Below, one piece after another: positions 36,701-50,133 of a stretch of 64,000 bases of DNA. A model generated the notes under the pieces. The model searched no databases. It had not been told where the DNA came from and worked only from the letters and a program-made list of their open reading frames with translations. The translations under genes were made by a program, and so were the position numbers. The stretch spans positions 22,670,024 to 22,734,023 of the forward strand of contig CM055195.1 of assembly GCA_029224185.1 (NCBI GenBank), given 5' to 3'. Position 1 is the first letter of the stretch; every line of letters starts with the position of its first letter. Origin of the DNA: Karalla daura. Taxonomy: Eukaryota > Chordata > Actinopteri > Chaetodontiformes > Leiognathidae.

Positions 36701-37908
36701 GTTTCTGGACACGTCAGAGCCTGTCTGGACATGTCAATGTATGGGGTCGAAAAAAAATAAATGTCTCTCGAAAGTAGGTACCAATCAACTCCAAATGGTC
36801 CGAAACTCGCTCCTAAATAGGTCCTGGAAGGACGATTTTGACAAGAGCACTTAGTCAAATTTTCACTCGTCGGCCGACTAATGCATTCTTATGGGGACAC
36901 GTGAACGGCTTATCACTCCAGGACCCAACGTCCCAGGGACTTCAAATCTCGATCCGTCTGACATAATGCGGCCCTTCTGAACACGCCAGAGCATGTCTGG
37001 GCATGTCTGGCCATGTCGGGGCTGTGTGTCTAACTGTGTGTCTGGGTGTGTTTCTGGACATGTCAGAGCCTGTCTGGACATGTCAATGTATGGGGTCGAA
37101 AAAAAATAAATGTCTCTCGAAAGTAGGTACCAATCAACTCCAAACGGTCTGAAACGCGCTCCTAAATAGGTCCTGGAAGGACGATTTTGACAAGAGCACT
37201 TAGTCAAATTTTCACTCGTCGGCCGACCAATGCATTCTTATGGGGACACGTGAACGGCTTATCACTCCAGGACCCAACGTCCCAGGGACTTCAAATCTCG
37301 ATCCGTCTGACATAATGCGGCCCTTCTGAACACGCCAGAGCGTGTCTGGGCATGTCTGGCCATGTCGGGGCTGTGTGTCTAACTGTGTGTCTGGGTGTGT
37401 TTCTGGACATGTCAGAGCCTGTCTGGACATGTCAATGTATGGGGTCGAAAAAAAATAAATGTCTCTCGAAAGTAGGTACCAATCAACTCCAAACGGTCTG
37501 AAACGCGCTCCTAAATAGGTCCTGGAAGGACGATTTTGACAAGAGCACTTAGTCAAATTTTCACTCGTCGGCCGACCAATGCATTCTTATAGGGACACGT
37601 GAACGGCTTATCACTCCAGGACCCAACGTCCCAGGGACTTCAAATCTCGATCCGTCTGACATAATGCGGCCCTTCTGAACACGCCGGAGCATGTCTGGGC
37701 ATGTCTGGCCATGTCGGGGCTGTGTGTCTAACTGTGTGTCTGGGTGTGTTTCTGGACACGTCAGAGCCTGTCTGGACATGTCAATGTATGGGATCGAAAA
37801 AAAAAAAAGTCTCTCGAAAGTAGGTACCAATCAACTCCAAATGGTCCGAAACGCGCTCCTAAATAGGTCCTGGAAGGACGATTTTGAGACGAGCACTTAG
37901 TCAAATTT
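26401..37908 (+). repeat. 11-mer higher-order repeat, three copies (3,838/3,835/3,835 bp)
   Basis: Copy I starts at 26401, II at 30239, III at 34074. Copy I units: 26401, 26750, 27098, 27446, 27795, 28144, 28492, 28841, 29190, 29539, 29889. Copy II: 30239, 30588, 30936, 31284, 31633, 31982, 32330, 32679, 33028, 33377, 33726. Copy III: 34074, 34423, 34771, 35119, 35468, 35817, 36165, 36514, 36863, 37212, 37561. The first nine units agree in all diagnostic sites, including the private AACTCGCTCC (29134, 32972 and the equivalent in III). The last two units of copy I (29539, 29889) are a different pair from those of II and III, giving the 3-bp length difference. Confidence 0.9.
33726..34073 (+). 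repeat. Monomer with an isolated TGTGAATG tag
   Basis: The unit matches 37561 and 44897 (CTTATAGGG front, ACGCCGGAGCATG core, 12 A before GTC, GAGACG tail) except for CATGTGAATG at 33947. That change is otherwise seen only with GCTTTGTG in the six marker monomers. The marker unit at 29889 occupies the same place in the preceding 11-mer copy. A short conversion tract or an incomplete crossover is the simplest reading; an independent mutation cannot be excluded. Confidence 0.7.
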
Positions 37909-40353
37909 TCACTCGTCGGCCGACCAACGCATTCTTATGGGGACACTTTAACGGCTTATCACTCCACAACCCAACGTCCCAGAGACTTCAAATCTCGATC
38001 CGTCTGACATAATGCGGCCCTTCTGAACACGCCAGAGCATGTCTGGGCATGTCTGGCCATGTCGGGGCTGTGTGTCTAACTGTGTGTCTGGGTGTGTTTC
38101 TGGACATGTCAGAGCCTGTCTGGACATGTCAATGTATGGGGTCGAAAAAAAATAAATGTCTCTCGAAAGTAGGTACCAATCAACTCCAAACGGTCTGAAA
38201 CGCGCTCCTAAATAGGTCCTGGAAGGACGATTTTGACAAGAGCACTTAGTCAAATTTTCACTCGTCGGCCGACCAATGCATTCTTATGGGGACACGTGAA
38301 CGGCTTATCACTCCAGGACCCAACGTCCCAGGGACTTCAAATCTCGATCCGTCTGACATAATGCGGCCCTTCTGAACATGCCAGAGCATGTCTGGGCATG
38401 TCTGGCCATGTCGGGGCTGTGTGTCTAACTGTGTGTCTGGGTGTGTTTCTGGACATGTCAGAGCCTGTCTGGACATGTCAATGTATGGGGTCGAAAAAAA
38501 ATAAATGTCTCTCGAAAGTAGGTACCAATCAACTCCAAACGGTCTGAAACGCGCTCCTAAATAGGTCCTGGAAGGACGATTTTGAGACGAGCACTTAGTC
38601 AAATTTTCACTCGTCGGCCGACCAACGCATTCTTATGGGGACACTTTAACGGCTTATCACTCCACAACCCAACGTCCCAGAGACTTCAAATCTCGATCCG
38701 TCTGACATAATGCGGCCCTTCTGAACGCGCCGGAGCGTGTCTGGGCATGTCTGGCCATGTCGGGGCTGTGTGTCTAACTGTGTGTCTGGGTGTGTTTCTG
38801 GACACGTCAGAGCCTGTCTGGACATGTCAATGTATGGGATCGAAAAAAAAAAAAAAGTCTCTCGAAAGTAGGTACCAATCAACTCCAAACGGTCTGAAAC
38901 GCGCTCCTAAATAGGTCCTGGAAGGACGATTTTGACAAGAGCACTTAGTCAAATTTTCACTCGTCGGCCGACCAATGCATTCTTATAGGGACACGTGAAC
39001 GGCTTATCACTCCAGGACCCAACGTCCCAGGGACTTCAAATCTCGATCCGTCTGACATAATGCGGCCCTTCTGAACACGCCGGAGCATGTCTGGGCATGT
39101 CTGGCCATGTCGGGGCTGTGTGTCTAACTGTGTGTCTGGGTGTGTTTCTGGACACGTCAGAGCCTGTCTGGACATGTCAATGTATGGGATCGAAAAAAAA
39201 AAAAGTCTCTCGAAAGTAGGTACCAATCAACTCCAAATGGTCCGAAACGCGCTCCTAAATAGGTCCTGGAAGGACGATTTTGAGACGAGCACTTAGTCAA
39301 ATTTTCACTCGTCGGCCGACCAACGCATTCTTATGGGGACACTTTAACGGCTTATCACTCCACAACCCAACGTCCCAGAGACTTCAAATCTCGATCCGTC
39401 TGACATAATGCGGCCCTTCTGAACACGCCAGAGCATGTCTGGGCATGTCTGGCCATGTCGGGGCTGTGTGTCTAACTGTGTGTCTGGGTGTGTTTCTGGA
39501 CATGTCAGAGCCTGTCTGGACATGTCAATGTATGGGGTCGAAAAAAAATAAATGTCTCTCGAAAGTAGGTACCAATCAACTCCAAACGGTCTGAAACGCG
39601 CTCCTAAATAGGTCCTGGAAGGACGATTTTGACAAGAGCACTTAGTCAAATTTTCACTCGTCGGCCGACCAATGCATTCTTATGGGGACACGTGAACGGC
39701 TTATCACTCCAGGACCCAACGTCCCAGGGACTTCAAATCTCGATCCGTCTGACATAATGCGGCCCTTCTGAACACGCCAGAGCATGTCTGGGCATGTCTG
39801 GCCATGTCGGGGCTGTGTGTCTAACTGTGTGTCTGGGTGTGTTTCTGGACATGTCAGAGCCTGTCTGGACATGTCAATGTATGGGGTCGAAAAAAAATAA
39901 ATGTCTCTCGAAAGTAGGTACCAATCAACTCCAAACGGTCTGAAACGCGCTCCTAAATAGGTCCTGGAAGGACGATTTTGAGACGAGCACTTAGTCAAAT
40001 TTTCACTCGTCGGCCGACCAACGCATTCTTATGGGGACACTTTAACGGCTTATCACTCCACAACCCAACGTCCCAGAGACTTCAAATCTCGATCCGTCTG
40101 ACATAATGCGGCCCTTCTGAACGCGCCGGAGCGTGTCTGGGCATGTCTGGCCATGTCGGGGCTGTGTGTCTAACTGTGTGTCTGGGTGTGTTTCTGGACA
40201 CGTCAGAGCCTGTCTGGACATGTCAATGTATGGGATCGAAAAAAAAAAAAAAAGTCTCTCGAAAGTAGGTACCAATCAACTCCAAATGGTCCGAAACGCG
40301 CTCCTAAATAGGTCCTGGAAGGACGATTTTGAGACGAGCACTTAGTCAAATTT
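37561..40353 (+). repeat. 4-mer tandem duplication (shift 1,396), first instance
   Basis: Units 37561, 37909, 38258 and 38607 are repeated at 38957, 39305, 39654 and 40003. Each set runs: a CTTATAGGGACACG unit with a 12-A/GTC tract and GAGACG tail, a B-front/A-back unit, an A unit with GAGACG tail, and a B unit with a long A-tract. The last pair diverges at the tail: 38607 ends CAAACGG...GACAAG, 40003 ends CAAATGG...GAGACG. That switch lets the next CTTATAGGG (A-front) unit follow in the first set. Confidence 0.85.
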
Positions 40354-41053
40354 TCACTCGTCGGCCGACCAACGCATTCTCATGGGGACACTTTAACGGC
40401 TTATCACTCCACAACCCAACGTCCCAGAGACTTCAAATCTCGATCCGTCTGACATAATGCGGCCCTTCTGAACGCGCCGGAGCGTGTCTGGGCATGTCTG
40501 GCCATGTCGGGGCTTTGTGTCTAACTGTGTGTCTGGGTGTGTTTCTGGACACGTCAGAGCCTGTCTGGACATGTGAATGTATGGGATCGAAAAAAAAATA
40601 AATGTCTCTTGAAAGTAGGTACCAATCAACTCCAAATGGTCCGAAACGCGCTCCTAAATAGGTCCTGGAAGGACGATTTTGAGACGAGCACTTAGTCAAA
40701 TTTTCACTCGTCGGCCGACCAACGCATTCTCATGGGTACACTTTAACGGCTTATCACTCCACAACCCAACGTCCCAGAGACTTCAAATCTCGATCCGTCT
40801 GACATAATGTGGCCCTTCTGAACGCGCCGGAGCGTGTCTGGGCATGTCTGGCCATGTCGGGGCTGTGTGTCTAACTGTGTGTCTGGGTGTGTTTCTGGAC
40901 ACGTCAGAGCCTGTCTGGACATGTCAATGTATGGGATCGAAAAAAAAAAAAATGTCTCTCGAAAGTAGGTACCAATCAACTCCAAATGGTCCGAAACGCG
41001 CTCCTAAATAGGTCCTGGAAGGACGATTTTGAGACGAGCACTTAGTCAAATTT

Positions 41054-44000
41054 TCACTCGTCGGCCGACCAACGCATTCTCATGGGGACACTTTAACGGC
41101 TTATCACTCCACAACCCAACGTCCCAGAGACTTCAAATCTTGATCCGTCTGACATAATGCGGCCCTTCTGAACGCGCCGGAGCGTGTCTGGGCATGTCTG
41201 GCCATGTCGGGGCTGTGTGTCTAACTGTGTGTCTGGGTGTGTTTCTGGACACATCAGAGCCTGTCTGGACATGTCAATGTATGGGATCGAAAAAAAAAAA
41301 AATGTCTCTCGAAAGTAGGTACCAATCAACTCCAAATGGTCCGAAACGCGCTCCTAAATAGGTCCTGGAAGGACGATTTTGAGACGAGCACTTAGTCAAA
41401 TTTTCACTCGTCGGCCGACCAACGCATTCTTATGGGGACACTTTAACGGCTTATCACTCCACAACCCAACGTCCCAGAGACTTCAAATCTCGATCCGTCT
41501 GACATAATGCGGCCCTTCTGAACGCGCCGGAGCGTGTCTGGGCATGTCTGGCCATGTCGGGGCTGTGTGTCTAACTGTGTGTCTGGGTGTGTTTCTGGAC
41601 ACGTCAGAGCCTGTCTGGACATGTCAATGTATGGGATCGAAAAAAAAAAAAAATGTCTCTCGAAAGTAGGTACCAATCAACTCCAAATGGTCCGAAACGC
41701 GCTCCTAAATAGGTCCTGGAAGGACGATTTTGAGACGAGCACTTAGTCAAATTTTCACTCGTCGGCCGACCAACGCATTCTCATGGGGACACTTTAACGG
41801 CTTATCACTCCACAACCCAACGTCCCAGAGACTTCAAATCTCGATCCGTCTGACATAATGCGGCCCTTCTGAACGCGCCGGAGCGTGTCTGGGCATGTCT
41901 GGCCATGTCGGGGCTGTGTGTCTAACTGTGTGTCTGGGTGTGTTTCTGGACATGTCAGAGCCTGTCTGGACATGTCAATGTATGGGATCGAAAAAAATAA
42001 ATGTCTCTCGAAAGTAGGTACCAATCAACTCCAAATGGTCCGAAACGCGCTCCTAAATAGGTCCTGGAAGGACGATTTTGAGACGAGCACTTAGTCAAAT
42101 TTTCACTCGTCGGCCGACCAACGCATTCTTATGGGGACACTTTAACGGCTTATCACTCCACAACCCAACGTCCCAGAGACTTCAAATCTCGATCCGTCTG
42201 ACATAATGCGGCCCTTCTGAACGCGCCGGAGCGTGTCTGGGCATGTCTGGCCATGTCGGGGCTGTGTGTCTAACTGTGTGTCTGGGTGTGTTTCTGGACA
42301 CGTCAGAGCCTGTCTGGACATGTCAATGTATGGGATCGAAAAAAAAAAAAATGTCTCTCGAAAGTAGGTACCAATCAACTCCAAACGGTCTGAAACGCGC
42401 TCCTAAATAGGTCCTGGAAGGACGATTTTGACAAGAGCACTTAGTCAAATTTTCACTCGTCGGCCGACCAATGCATTCTTATGGGGACACGTGAACGGCT
42501 TATCACTCCAGGACCCAACGTCCCAGGGACTTCAAATCTCGATCCGTCTGACATAATGCGGCCCTTCTGAACACGCCAGAGCATGTCTGGGCATGTCTGG
42601 CCATGTCGGGGCTGTGTGTCTAACTGTGTGTCTGGGTGTGTTTCTGGACATGTCAGAGCCTGTCTGGACATGTCAATGTATGGGGTCGAAAAAAAATAAA
42701 TGTCTCTCGAAAGTAGGTACCAATCAACTCCAAACGGTCTGAAACGCGCTCCTAAATAGGTCCTGGAAGGACGATTTTGACAAGAGCACTTAGTCAAATT
42801 TTCACTCGTCGGCCGACCAATGCATTCTTATGGGGACACGTGAACGGCTTATCACTCCAGGACCCAACGTCCCAGGGACTTCAAATCTCGATCCGTCTGA
42901 CATAATGCGGCCCTTCTGAACACGCCAGAGCGTGTCTGGGCATGTCTGGCCATGTCGGGGCTGTGTGTCTAACTGTGTGTCTGGGTGTGTTTCTGGACAC
43001 GTCAGAGCCTGTCTGGACATGTCAATGTATGGGATCGAAAAAAAAAAAAATGTCTCTCGAAAGTAGGTACCAATCAACTCCAAACGGTCTGAAACGCGCT
43101 CCTAAATAGGTCCTGGAAGGACGATTTTGACAAGAGCACTTAGTCAAATTTTCACTCGTCGGCCGACCAATGCATTCTTATGGGGACACGTGAACGGCTT
43201 ATCACTCCAGGACCCAACGTCCCAGGGACTTCAAATCTCGATCCGTCTGACATAATGCGGCCCTTCTGAACACGCCAGAGCGTGTCTGGGCATGTCTGGC
43301 CATGTCGGGGCTGTGTGTCTAACTGTGTGTCTGGGTGTGTTTCTGGACATGTCAGAGCCTGTCTGGACATGTCAATGTATGGGGTCGAAAAAAAATAAAT
43401 GTCTCTCGAAAGTAGGTACCAATCAACTCCAAACGGTCTGAAACGCGCTCCTAAATAGGTCCTGGAAGGACGATTTTGACAAGAGCACTTAGTCAAATTT
43501 TCACTCGTCGGCCGACCAATGCATTCTTATGGGGACACGTGAACGGCTTATCACTCCAGGACCCAACGTCCCAGGGACTTCAAATCTCGATCCGTCTGAC
43601 ATAATGCGGCCCTTCTGAACACGCCAGAGCATGTCTGGGCATGTCTGGCCATGTCGGGGCTGTGTGTCTAACTGTGTGTCTGGGTGTGTTTCTGGACACG
43701 TCAGAGCCTGTCTGGACATGTCAATGTATGGGGTCGAAAAAAAATAAATGTCTCTCGAAAGTAGGTACCAATCAACTCCAAACGGTCTGAAACGCGCTCC
43801 TAAATAGGTCCTGGAAGGACGATTTTGACAAGAGCACTTAGTCAAATTTTCACTCGTCGGCCGACCAATGCATTCTTATAGGGACACGTGAACGGCTTAT
43901 CACTCCACAACCCAACGTCCCAGAGACTTCAAATCTCGATCCCTCTGACATAATGCGGCCCTTCTGAACGCGCCGGGGCGTGTCTGGGCATGTCTGGCCA

Positions 44001-47000
44001 TGTCGGGGCTGTGTGTCTAACTGTGTGTCTGGGTGTGTTTCTGGACACGTCAGAGCCTGTCTGGACATGTCAATGTATGGGGTCGAAAAAAAATAAATGT
44101 CTCTCGAAAGTAGGTACCAATCAACTCCAAATGGTCCGAAACTCGCTCCTAAATAGGTCCTGGAAGGACGATTTTGACAAGAGCACTTAGTCAAATTTTC
44201 ACTCGTCGGCCGACTAATGCATTCTTATGGGGACACGTGAACGGCTTATCACTCCAGGACCCAACGTCCCAGGGACTTCAAATCTCGATCCGTCTGACAT
44301 AATGCGGCCCTTCTGAACACGCCAGAGCATGTCTGGGCATGTCTGGCCATGTCGGGGCTGTGTGTCTAACTGTGTGTCTGGGTGTGTTTCTGGACATGTC
44401 AGAGCCTGTCTGGACATGTCAATGTATGGGGTCGAAAAAAAATAAATGTCTCTCGAAAGTAGGTACCAATCAACTCCAAACGGTCTGAAACGCGCTCCTA
44501 AATAGGTCCTGGAAGGACGATTTTGACAAGAGCACTTAGTCAAATTTTCACTCGTCGGCCGACCAATGCATTCTTATGGGGACACGTGAACGGCTTATCA
44601 CTCCAGGACCCAACGTCCCAGGGACTTCAAATCTCGATCCGTCTGACATAATGCGGCCCTTCTGAACACGCCAGAGCGTGTCTGGGCATGTCTGGCCATG
44701 TCGGGGCTGTGTGTCTAACTGTGTGTCTGGGTGTGTTTCTGGACATGTCAGAGCCTGTCTGGACATGTCAATGTATGGGGTCGAAAAAAAATAAATGTCT
44801 CTCGAAAGTAGGTACCAATCAACTCCAAACGGTCTGAAACGCGCTCCTAAATAGGTCCTGGAAGGACGATTTTGACAAGAGCACTTAGTCAAATTTTCAC
44901 TCGTCGGCCGACCAATGCATTCTTATAGGGACACGTGAACGGCTTATCACTCCAGGACCCAACGTCCCAGGGACTTCAAATCTCGATCCGTCTGACATAA
45001 TGCGGCCCTTCTGAACACGCCGGAGCATGTCTGGGCATGTCTGGCCATGTCGGGGCTGTGTGTCTAACTGTGTGTCTGGGTGTGTTTCTGGACACGTCAG
45101 AGCCTGTCTGGACATGTCAATGTATGGGATCGAAAAAAAAAAAAGTCTCTCGAAAGTAGGTACCAATCAACTCCAAATGGTCCGAAACGCGCTCCTAAAT
45201 AGGTCCTGGAAGGACGATTTTGAGACGAGCACTTAGTCAAATTTTCACTCGTCGGCCGACCAACGCATTCTTATGGGGACACTTTAACGGCTTATCACTC
45301 CACAACCCAACGTCCCAGAGACTTCAAATCTCGATCCGTCTGACATAATGCGGCCCTTCTGAACACGCCAGAGCATGTCTGGGCATGTCTGGCCATGTCG
45401 GGGCTGTGTGTCTAACTGTGTGTCTGGGTGTGTTTCTGGACATGTCAGAGCCTGTCTGGACATGTCAATGTATGGGGTCGAAAAAAAATAAATGTCTCTC
45501 GAAAGTAGGTACCAATCAACTCCAAACGGTCTGAAACGCGCTCCTAAATAGGTCCTGGAAGGACGATTTTGACAAGAGCACTTAGTCAAATTTTCACTCG
45601 TCGGCCGACCAACGCATTCTCATGGGGACACTTTAACGGCTTATCACTCCACAACCCAACGTCCCAGAGACTTCAAATCTCGATCCGTCTGACATAATGC
45701 GGCCCTTCTGAACGCGCCGGAGCGTGTCTGGGCATGTCTGGCCATGTCGGGGCTGTGTGTCTAACTGTGTGTCTGGGTGTGTTTCTGGACACATCAGAGC
45801 CTGTCTGGACATGTCAATGTATGGGATCGAAAAAAAAAAAAATGTCTCTCGAAAGTAGGTACCAATCAACTCCAAATGGTCCGAAACGCGCTCCTAAATA
45901 GGTCCTGGAAGGACGATTTTGAGACGAGCACTTAGTCAAATTTTCACTCGTCGGCCGACCAACGCATTCTTATGGGGACACTTTAACGGCTTATCACTCC
46001 ACAACCCAACGTCCCAGAGACTTCAAATCTCGATCCGTCTGACATAATGCGGCCCTTCTGAACGCGCCGGAGCGTGTCTGGGCATGTCTGGCCATGTCGG
46101 GGCTGTGTGTCTAACTGTGTGTCTGGGTGTGTTTCTGGACACGTCAGAGCCTGTCTGGACATGTCAATGTATGGGATCGAAAAAAAAAAAAAATGTCTCT
46201 CGAAAGTAGGTACCAATCAACTCCAAATGGTCCGAAACGCGCTCCTAAATAGGTCCTGGAAGGACGATTTTGAGACGAGCACTTAGTCAAATTTTCACTC
46301 GTCGGCCGACCAACGCATTCTCATGGGGACACTTTAACGGCTTATCACTCCACAACCCAACGTCCCAGAGACTTCAAATCTCGATCCGTCTGACATAATG
46401 CGGCCCTTCTGAACGCGCCGGAGCGTGTCTGGGCATGTCTGGCCATGTCGGGGCTGTGTGTCTAACTGTGTGTCTGGGTGTGTTTCTGGACATGTCAGAG
46501 CCTGTCTGGACATGTCAATGTATGGGATCGAAAAAAATAAATGTCTCTCGAAAGTAGGTACCAATCAACTCCAAATGGTCCGAAACGCGCTCCTAAATAG
46601 GTCCTGGAAGGACGATTTTGAGACGAGCACTTAGTCAAATTTTCACTCGTCGGCCGACCAACGCATTCTTATGGGGACACTTTAACGGCTTATCACTCCA
46701 CAACCCAACGTCCCAGAGACTTCAAATCTCGATCCGTCTGACATAATGCGGCCCTTCTGAACGCGCCGGAGCGTGTCTGGGCATGTCTGGCCATGTCGGG
46801 GCTGTGTGTCTAACTGTGTGTCTGGGTGTGTTTCTGGACACGTCAGAGCCTGTCTGGACATGTCAATGTATGGGATCGAAAAAAAAAAAAATGTCTCTCG
46901 AAAGTAGGTACCAATCAACTCCAAACGGTCTGAAACGCGCTCCTAAATAGGTCCTGGAAGGACGATTTTGACAAGAGCACTTAGTCAAATTTTCACTCGT

Positions 47001-50000
47001 CGGCCGACCAATGCATTCTTATGGGGACACGTGAACGGCTTATCACTCCAGGACCCAACGTCCCAGGGACTTCAAATCTCGATCCGTCTGACATAATGCG
47101 GCCCTTCTGAACACGCCAGAGCATGTCTGGGCATGTCTGGCCATGTCGGGGCTGTGTGTCTAACTGTGTGTCTGGGTGTGTTTCTGGACATGTCAGAGCC
47201 TGTCTGGACATGTCAATGTATGGGGTCGAAAAAAAATAAATGTCTCTCGAAAGTAGGTACCAATCAACTCCAAACGGTCTGAAACGCGCTCCTAAATAGG
47301 TCCTGGAAGGACGATTTTGACAAGAGCACTTAGTCAAATTTTCACTCGTCGGCCGACCAATGCATTCTTATGGGGACACGTGAACGGCTTATCACTCCAG
47401 GACCCAACGTCCCAGGGACTTCAAATCTCGATCCGTCTGACATAATGCGGCCCTTCTGAACACGCCAGAGCGTGTCTGGGCATGTCTGGCCATGTCGGGG
47501 CTGTGTGTCTAACTGTGTGTCTGGGTGTGTTTCTGGACACGTCAGAGCCTGTCTGGACATGTCAATGTATGGGATCGAAAAAAAAAAAAATGTCTCTCGA
47601 AAGTAGGTACCAATCAACTCCAAACGGTCTGAAACGCGCTCCTAAATAGGTCCTGGAAGGACGATTTTGACAAGAGCACTTAGTCAAATTTTCACTCGTC
47701 GGCCGACCAATGCATTCTTATGGGGACACGTGAACGGCTTATCACTCCAGGACCCAACGTCCCAGGGACTTCAAATCTCGATCCGTCTGACATAATGCGG
47801 CCCTTCTGAACACGCCAGAGCGTGTCTGGGCATGTCTGGCCATGTCGGGGCTGTGTGTCTAACTGTGTGTCTGGGTGTGTTTCTGGACATGTCAGAGCCT
47901 GTCTGGACATGTCAATGTATGGGGTCGAAAAAAAATAAATGTCTCTCGAAAGTAGGTACCAATCAACTCCAAACGGTCTGAAACGCGCTCCTAAATAGGT
48001 CCTGGAAGGACGATTTTGACAAGAGCACTTAGTCAAATTTTCACTCGTCGGCCGACCAATGCATTCTTATGGGGACACGTGAACGGCTTATCACTCCAGG
48101 ACCCAACGTCCCAGGGACTTCAAATCTCGATCCGTCTGACATAATGCGGCCCTTCTGAACACGCCAGAGCATGTCTGGGCATGTCTGGCCATGTCGGGGC
48201 TGTGTGTCTAACTGTGTGTCTGGGTGTGTTTCTGGACACGTCAGAGCCTGTCTGGACATGTCAATGTATGGGGTCGAAAAAAAATAAATGTCTCTCGAAA
48301 GTAGGTACCAATCAACTCCAAACGGTCTGAAACGCGCTCCTAAATAGGTCCTGGAAGGACGATTTTGACAAGAGCACTTAGTCAAATTTTCACTCGTCGG
48401 CCGACCAATGCATTCTTATAGGGACACGTGAACGGCTTATCACTCCACAACCCAACGTCCCAGAGACTTCAAATCTCGATCCCTCTGACATAATGCGGCC
48501 CTTCTGAACGCGCCGGGGCGTGTCTGGGCATGTCTGGCCATGTCGGGGCTGTGTGTCTAACTGTGTGTCTGGGTGTGTTTCTGGACACGTCAGAGCCTGT
48601 CTGGACATGTCAATGTATGGGGTCGAAAAAAAATAAATGTCTCTCGAAAGTAGGTACCAATCAACTCCAAATGGTCCGAAACTCGCTCCTAAATAGGTCC
48701 TGGAAGGACGATTTTGACAAGAGCACTTAGTCAAATTTTCACTCGTCGGCCGACTAATGCATTCTTATGGGGACACGTGAACGGCTTATCACTCCAGGAC
48801 CCAACGTCCCAGGGACTTCAAATCTCGATCCGTCTGACATAATGCGGCCCTTCTGAACACGCCAGAGCATGTCTGGGCATGTCTGGCCATGTCGGGGCTG
48901 TGTGTCTAACTGTGTGTCTGGGTGTGTTTCTGGACATGTCAGAGCCTGTCTGGACATGTCAATGTATGGGGTCGAAAAAAAATAAATGTCTCTCGAAAGT
49001 AGGTACCAATCAACTCCAAACGGTCTGAAACGCGCTCCTAAATAGGTCCTGGAAGGACGATTTTGACAAGAGCACTTAGTCAAATTTTCACTCGTCGGCC
49101 GACCAATGCATTCTTATGGGGACACGTGAACGGCTTATCACTCCAGGACCCAACGTCCCAGGGACTTCAAATCTCGATCCGTCTGACATAATGCGGCCCT
49201 TCTGAACACGCCAGAGCGTGTCTGGGCATGTCTGGCCATGTCGGGGCTGTGTGTCTAACTGTGTGTCTGGGTGTGTTTCTGGACATGTCAGAGCCTGTCT
49301 GGACATGTCAATGTATGGGGTCAAAAAAAAATAAATGTCTCTCGAAAGTAGGTACCAATCAACTCCAAACGGTCTGAAACGCGCTCCTAAATAGGTCCTG
49401 GAAGGACGATTTTGACAAGAGCACTTAGTCAAATTTTCACTCGTCGGCCGACCAATGCATTCTTATAGGGACACGTGAACGGCTTATCACTCCAGGACCC
49501 AACGTCCCAGGGACTTCAAATCTCGATCCGTCTGACATAATGCGGCCCTTCTGAACACGCCGGAGCATGTCTGGGCATGTCTGGCCATGTCGGGGCTGTG
49601 TGTCTAACTGTGTGTCTGGGTGTGTTTCTGGACACGTCAGAGCCTGTCTGGACATGTCAATGTATGGGATCGAAAAAAAAAAAAGTCTCTCGAAAGTAGG
49701 TACCAATCAACTCCAAATGGTCCGAAACGCGCTCCTAAATAGGTCCTGGAAGGACGATTTTGAGACGAGCACTTAGTCAAATTTTCACTCGTCGGCCGAC
49801 CAACGCATTCTTATGGGGACACTTTAACGGCTTATCACTCCACAACCCAACGTCCCAGAGACTTCAAATCTCGATCCGTCTGACATAATGCGGCCCTTCT
49901 GAACACGCCAGAGCATGTCTGGGCATGTCTGGCCATGTCGGGGCTGTGTGTCTAACTGTGTGTCTGGGTGTGTTTCTGGACATGTCAGAGCCTGTCTGGA

Positions 50001-50133
50001 CATGTCAATGTATGGGGTCGAAAAAAAATAAATGTCTCTCGAAAGTAGGTACCAATCAACTCCAAACGGTCTGAAACGCGCTCCTAAATAGGTCCTGGAA
50101 GGACGATTTTGACAAGAGCACTTAGTCAAATTT
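41054..50133 (+). repeat. 13-mer tandem duplication (4,540 bp x 2)
   Basis: Copy I units: 41054, 41404, 41755, 42103, 42453, 42802, 43152, 43501, 43850, 44199, 44548, 44897, 45245. Copy II units: 45594, 45944, 46295, 46643, 46993, 47342, 47692, 48041, 48390, 48739, 49088, 49437, 49785. A-tract lengths and marks such as ACACATCAG (first unit), the 7-A/TAAATG tract (41755, 46295) and CCCTCTG (43943, 48483) agree. Differences seen by eye are two: CTTGATCC near 41141 in copy I, and TCAAAA for TCGAAA at 49323 in copy II. The junction near 45594 joins a GACAAG tail to a B front, breaking the usual pairing. Confidence 0.9.
41404..41754 (+). repeat. Reference monomer, haplotype B (351 bp)
   Basis: A clean B-type unit. 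Against A it has CAACGCAT for CAATGCAT, CACTTTAAC for CACGTGAAC, CCACAACCC for CCAGGACCC, CAGAGACTTC for CAGGGACTTC, GCGCCGGAGCGTG for ACGCCAGAGCATG, GGACACGTCA for GGACATGTCA, GGGATCG with 14 A and no TAAA, CAAATGGTCCG for CAAACGGTCTG, and GAGACG for GACAAG. Most monomers in the window are mosaics switching between these two states one or more times, so A and B are best read as blocks of linked sites rather than separate families. Confidence 0.92.
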
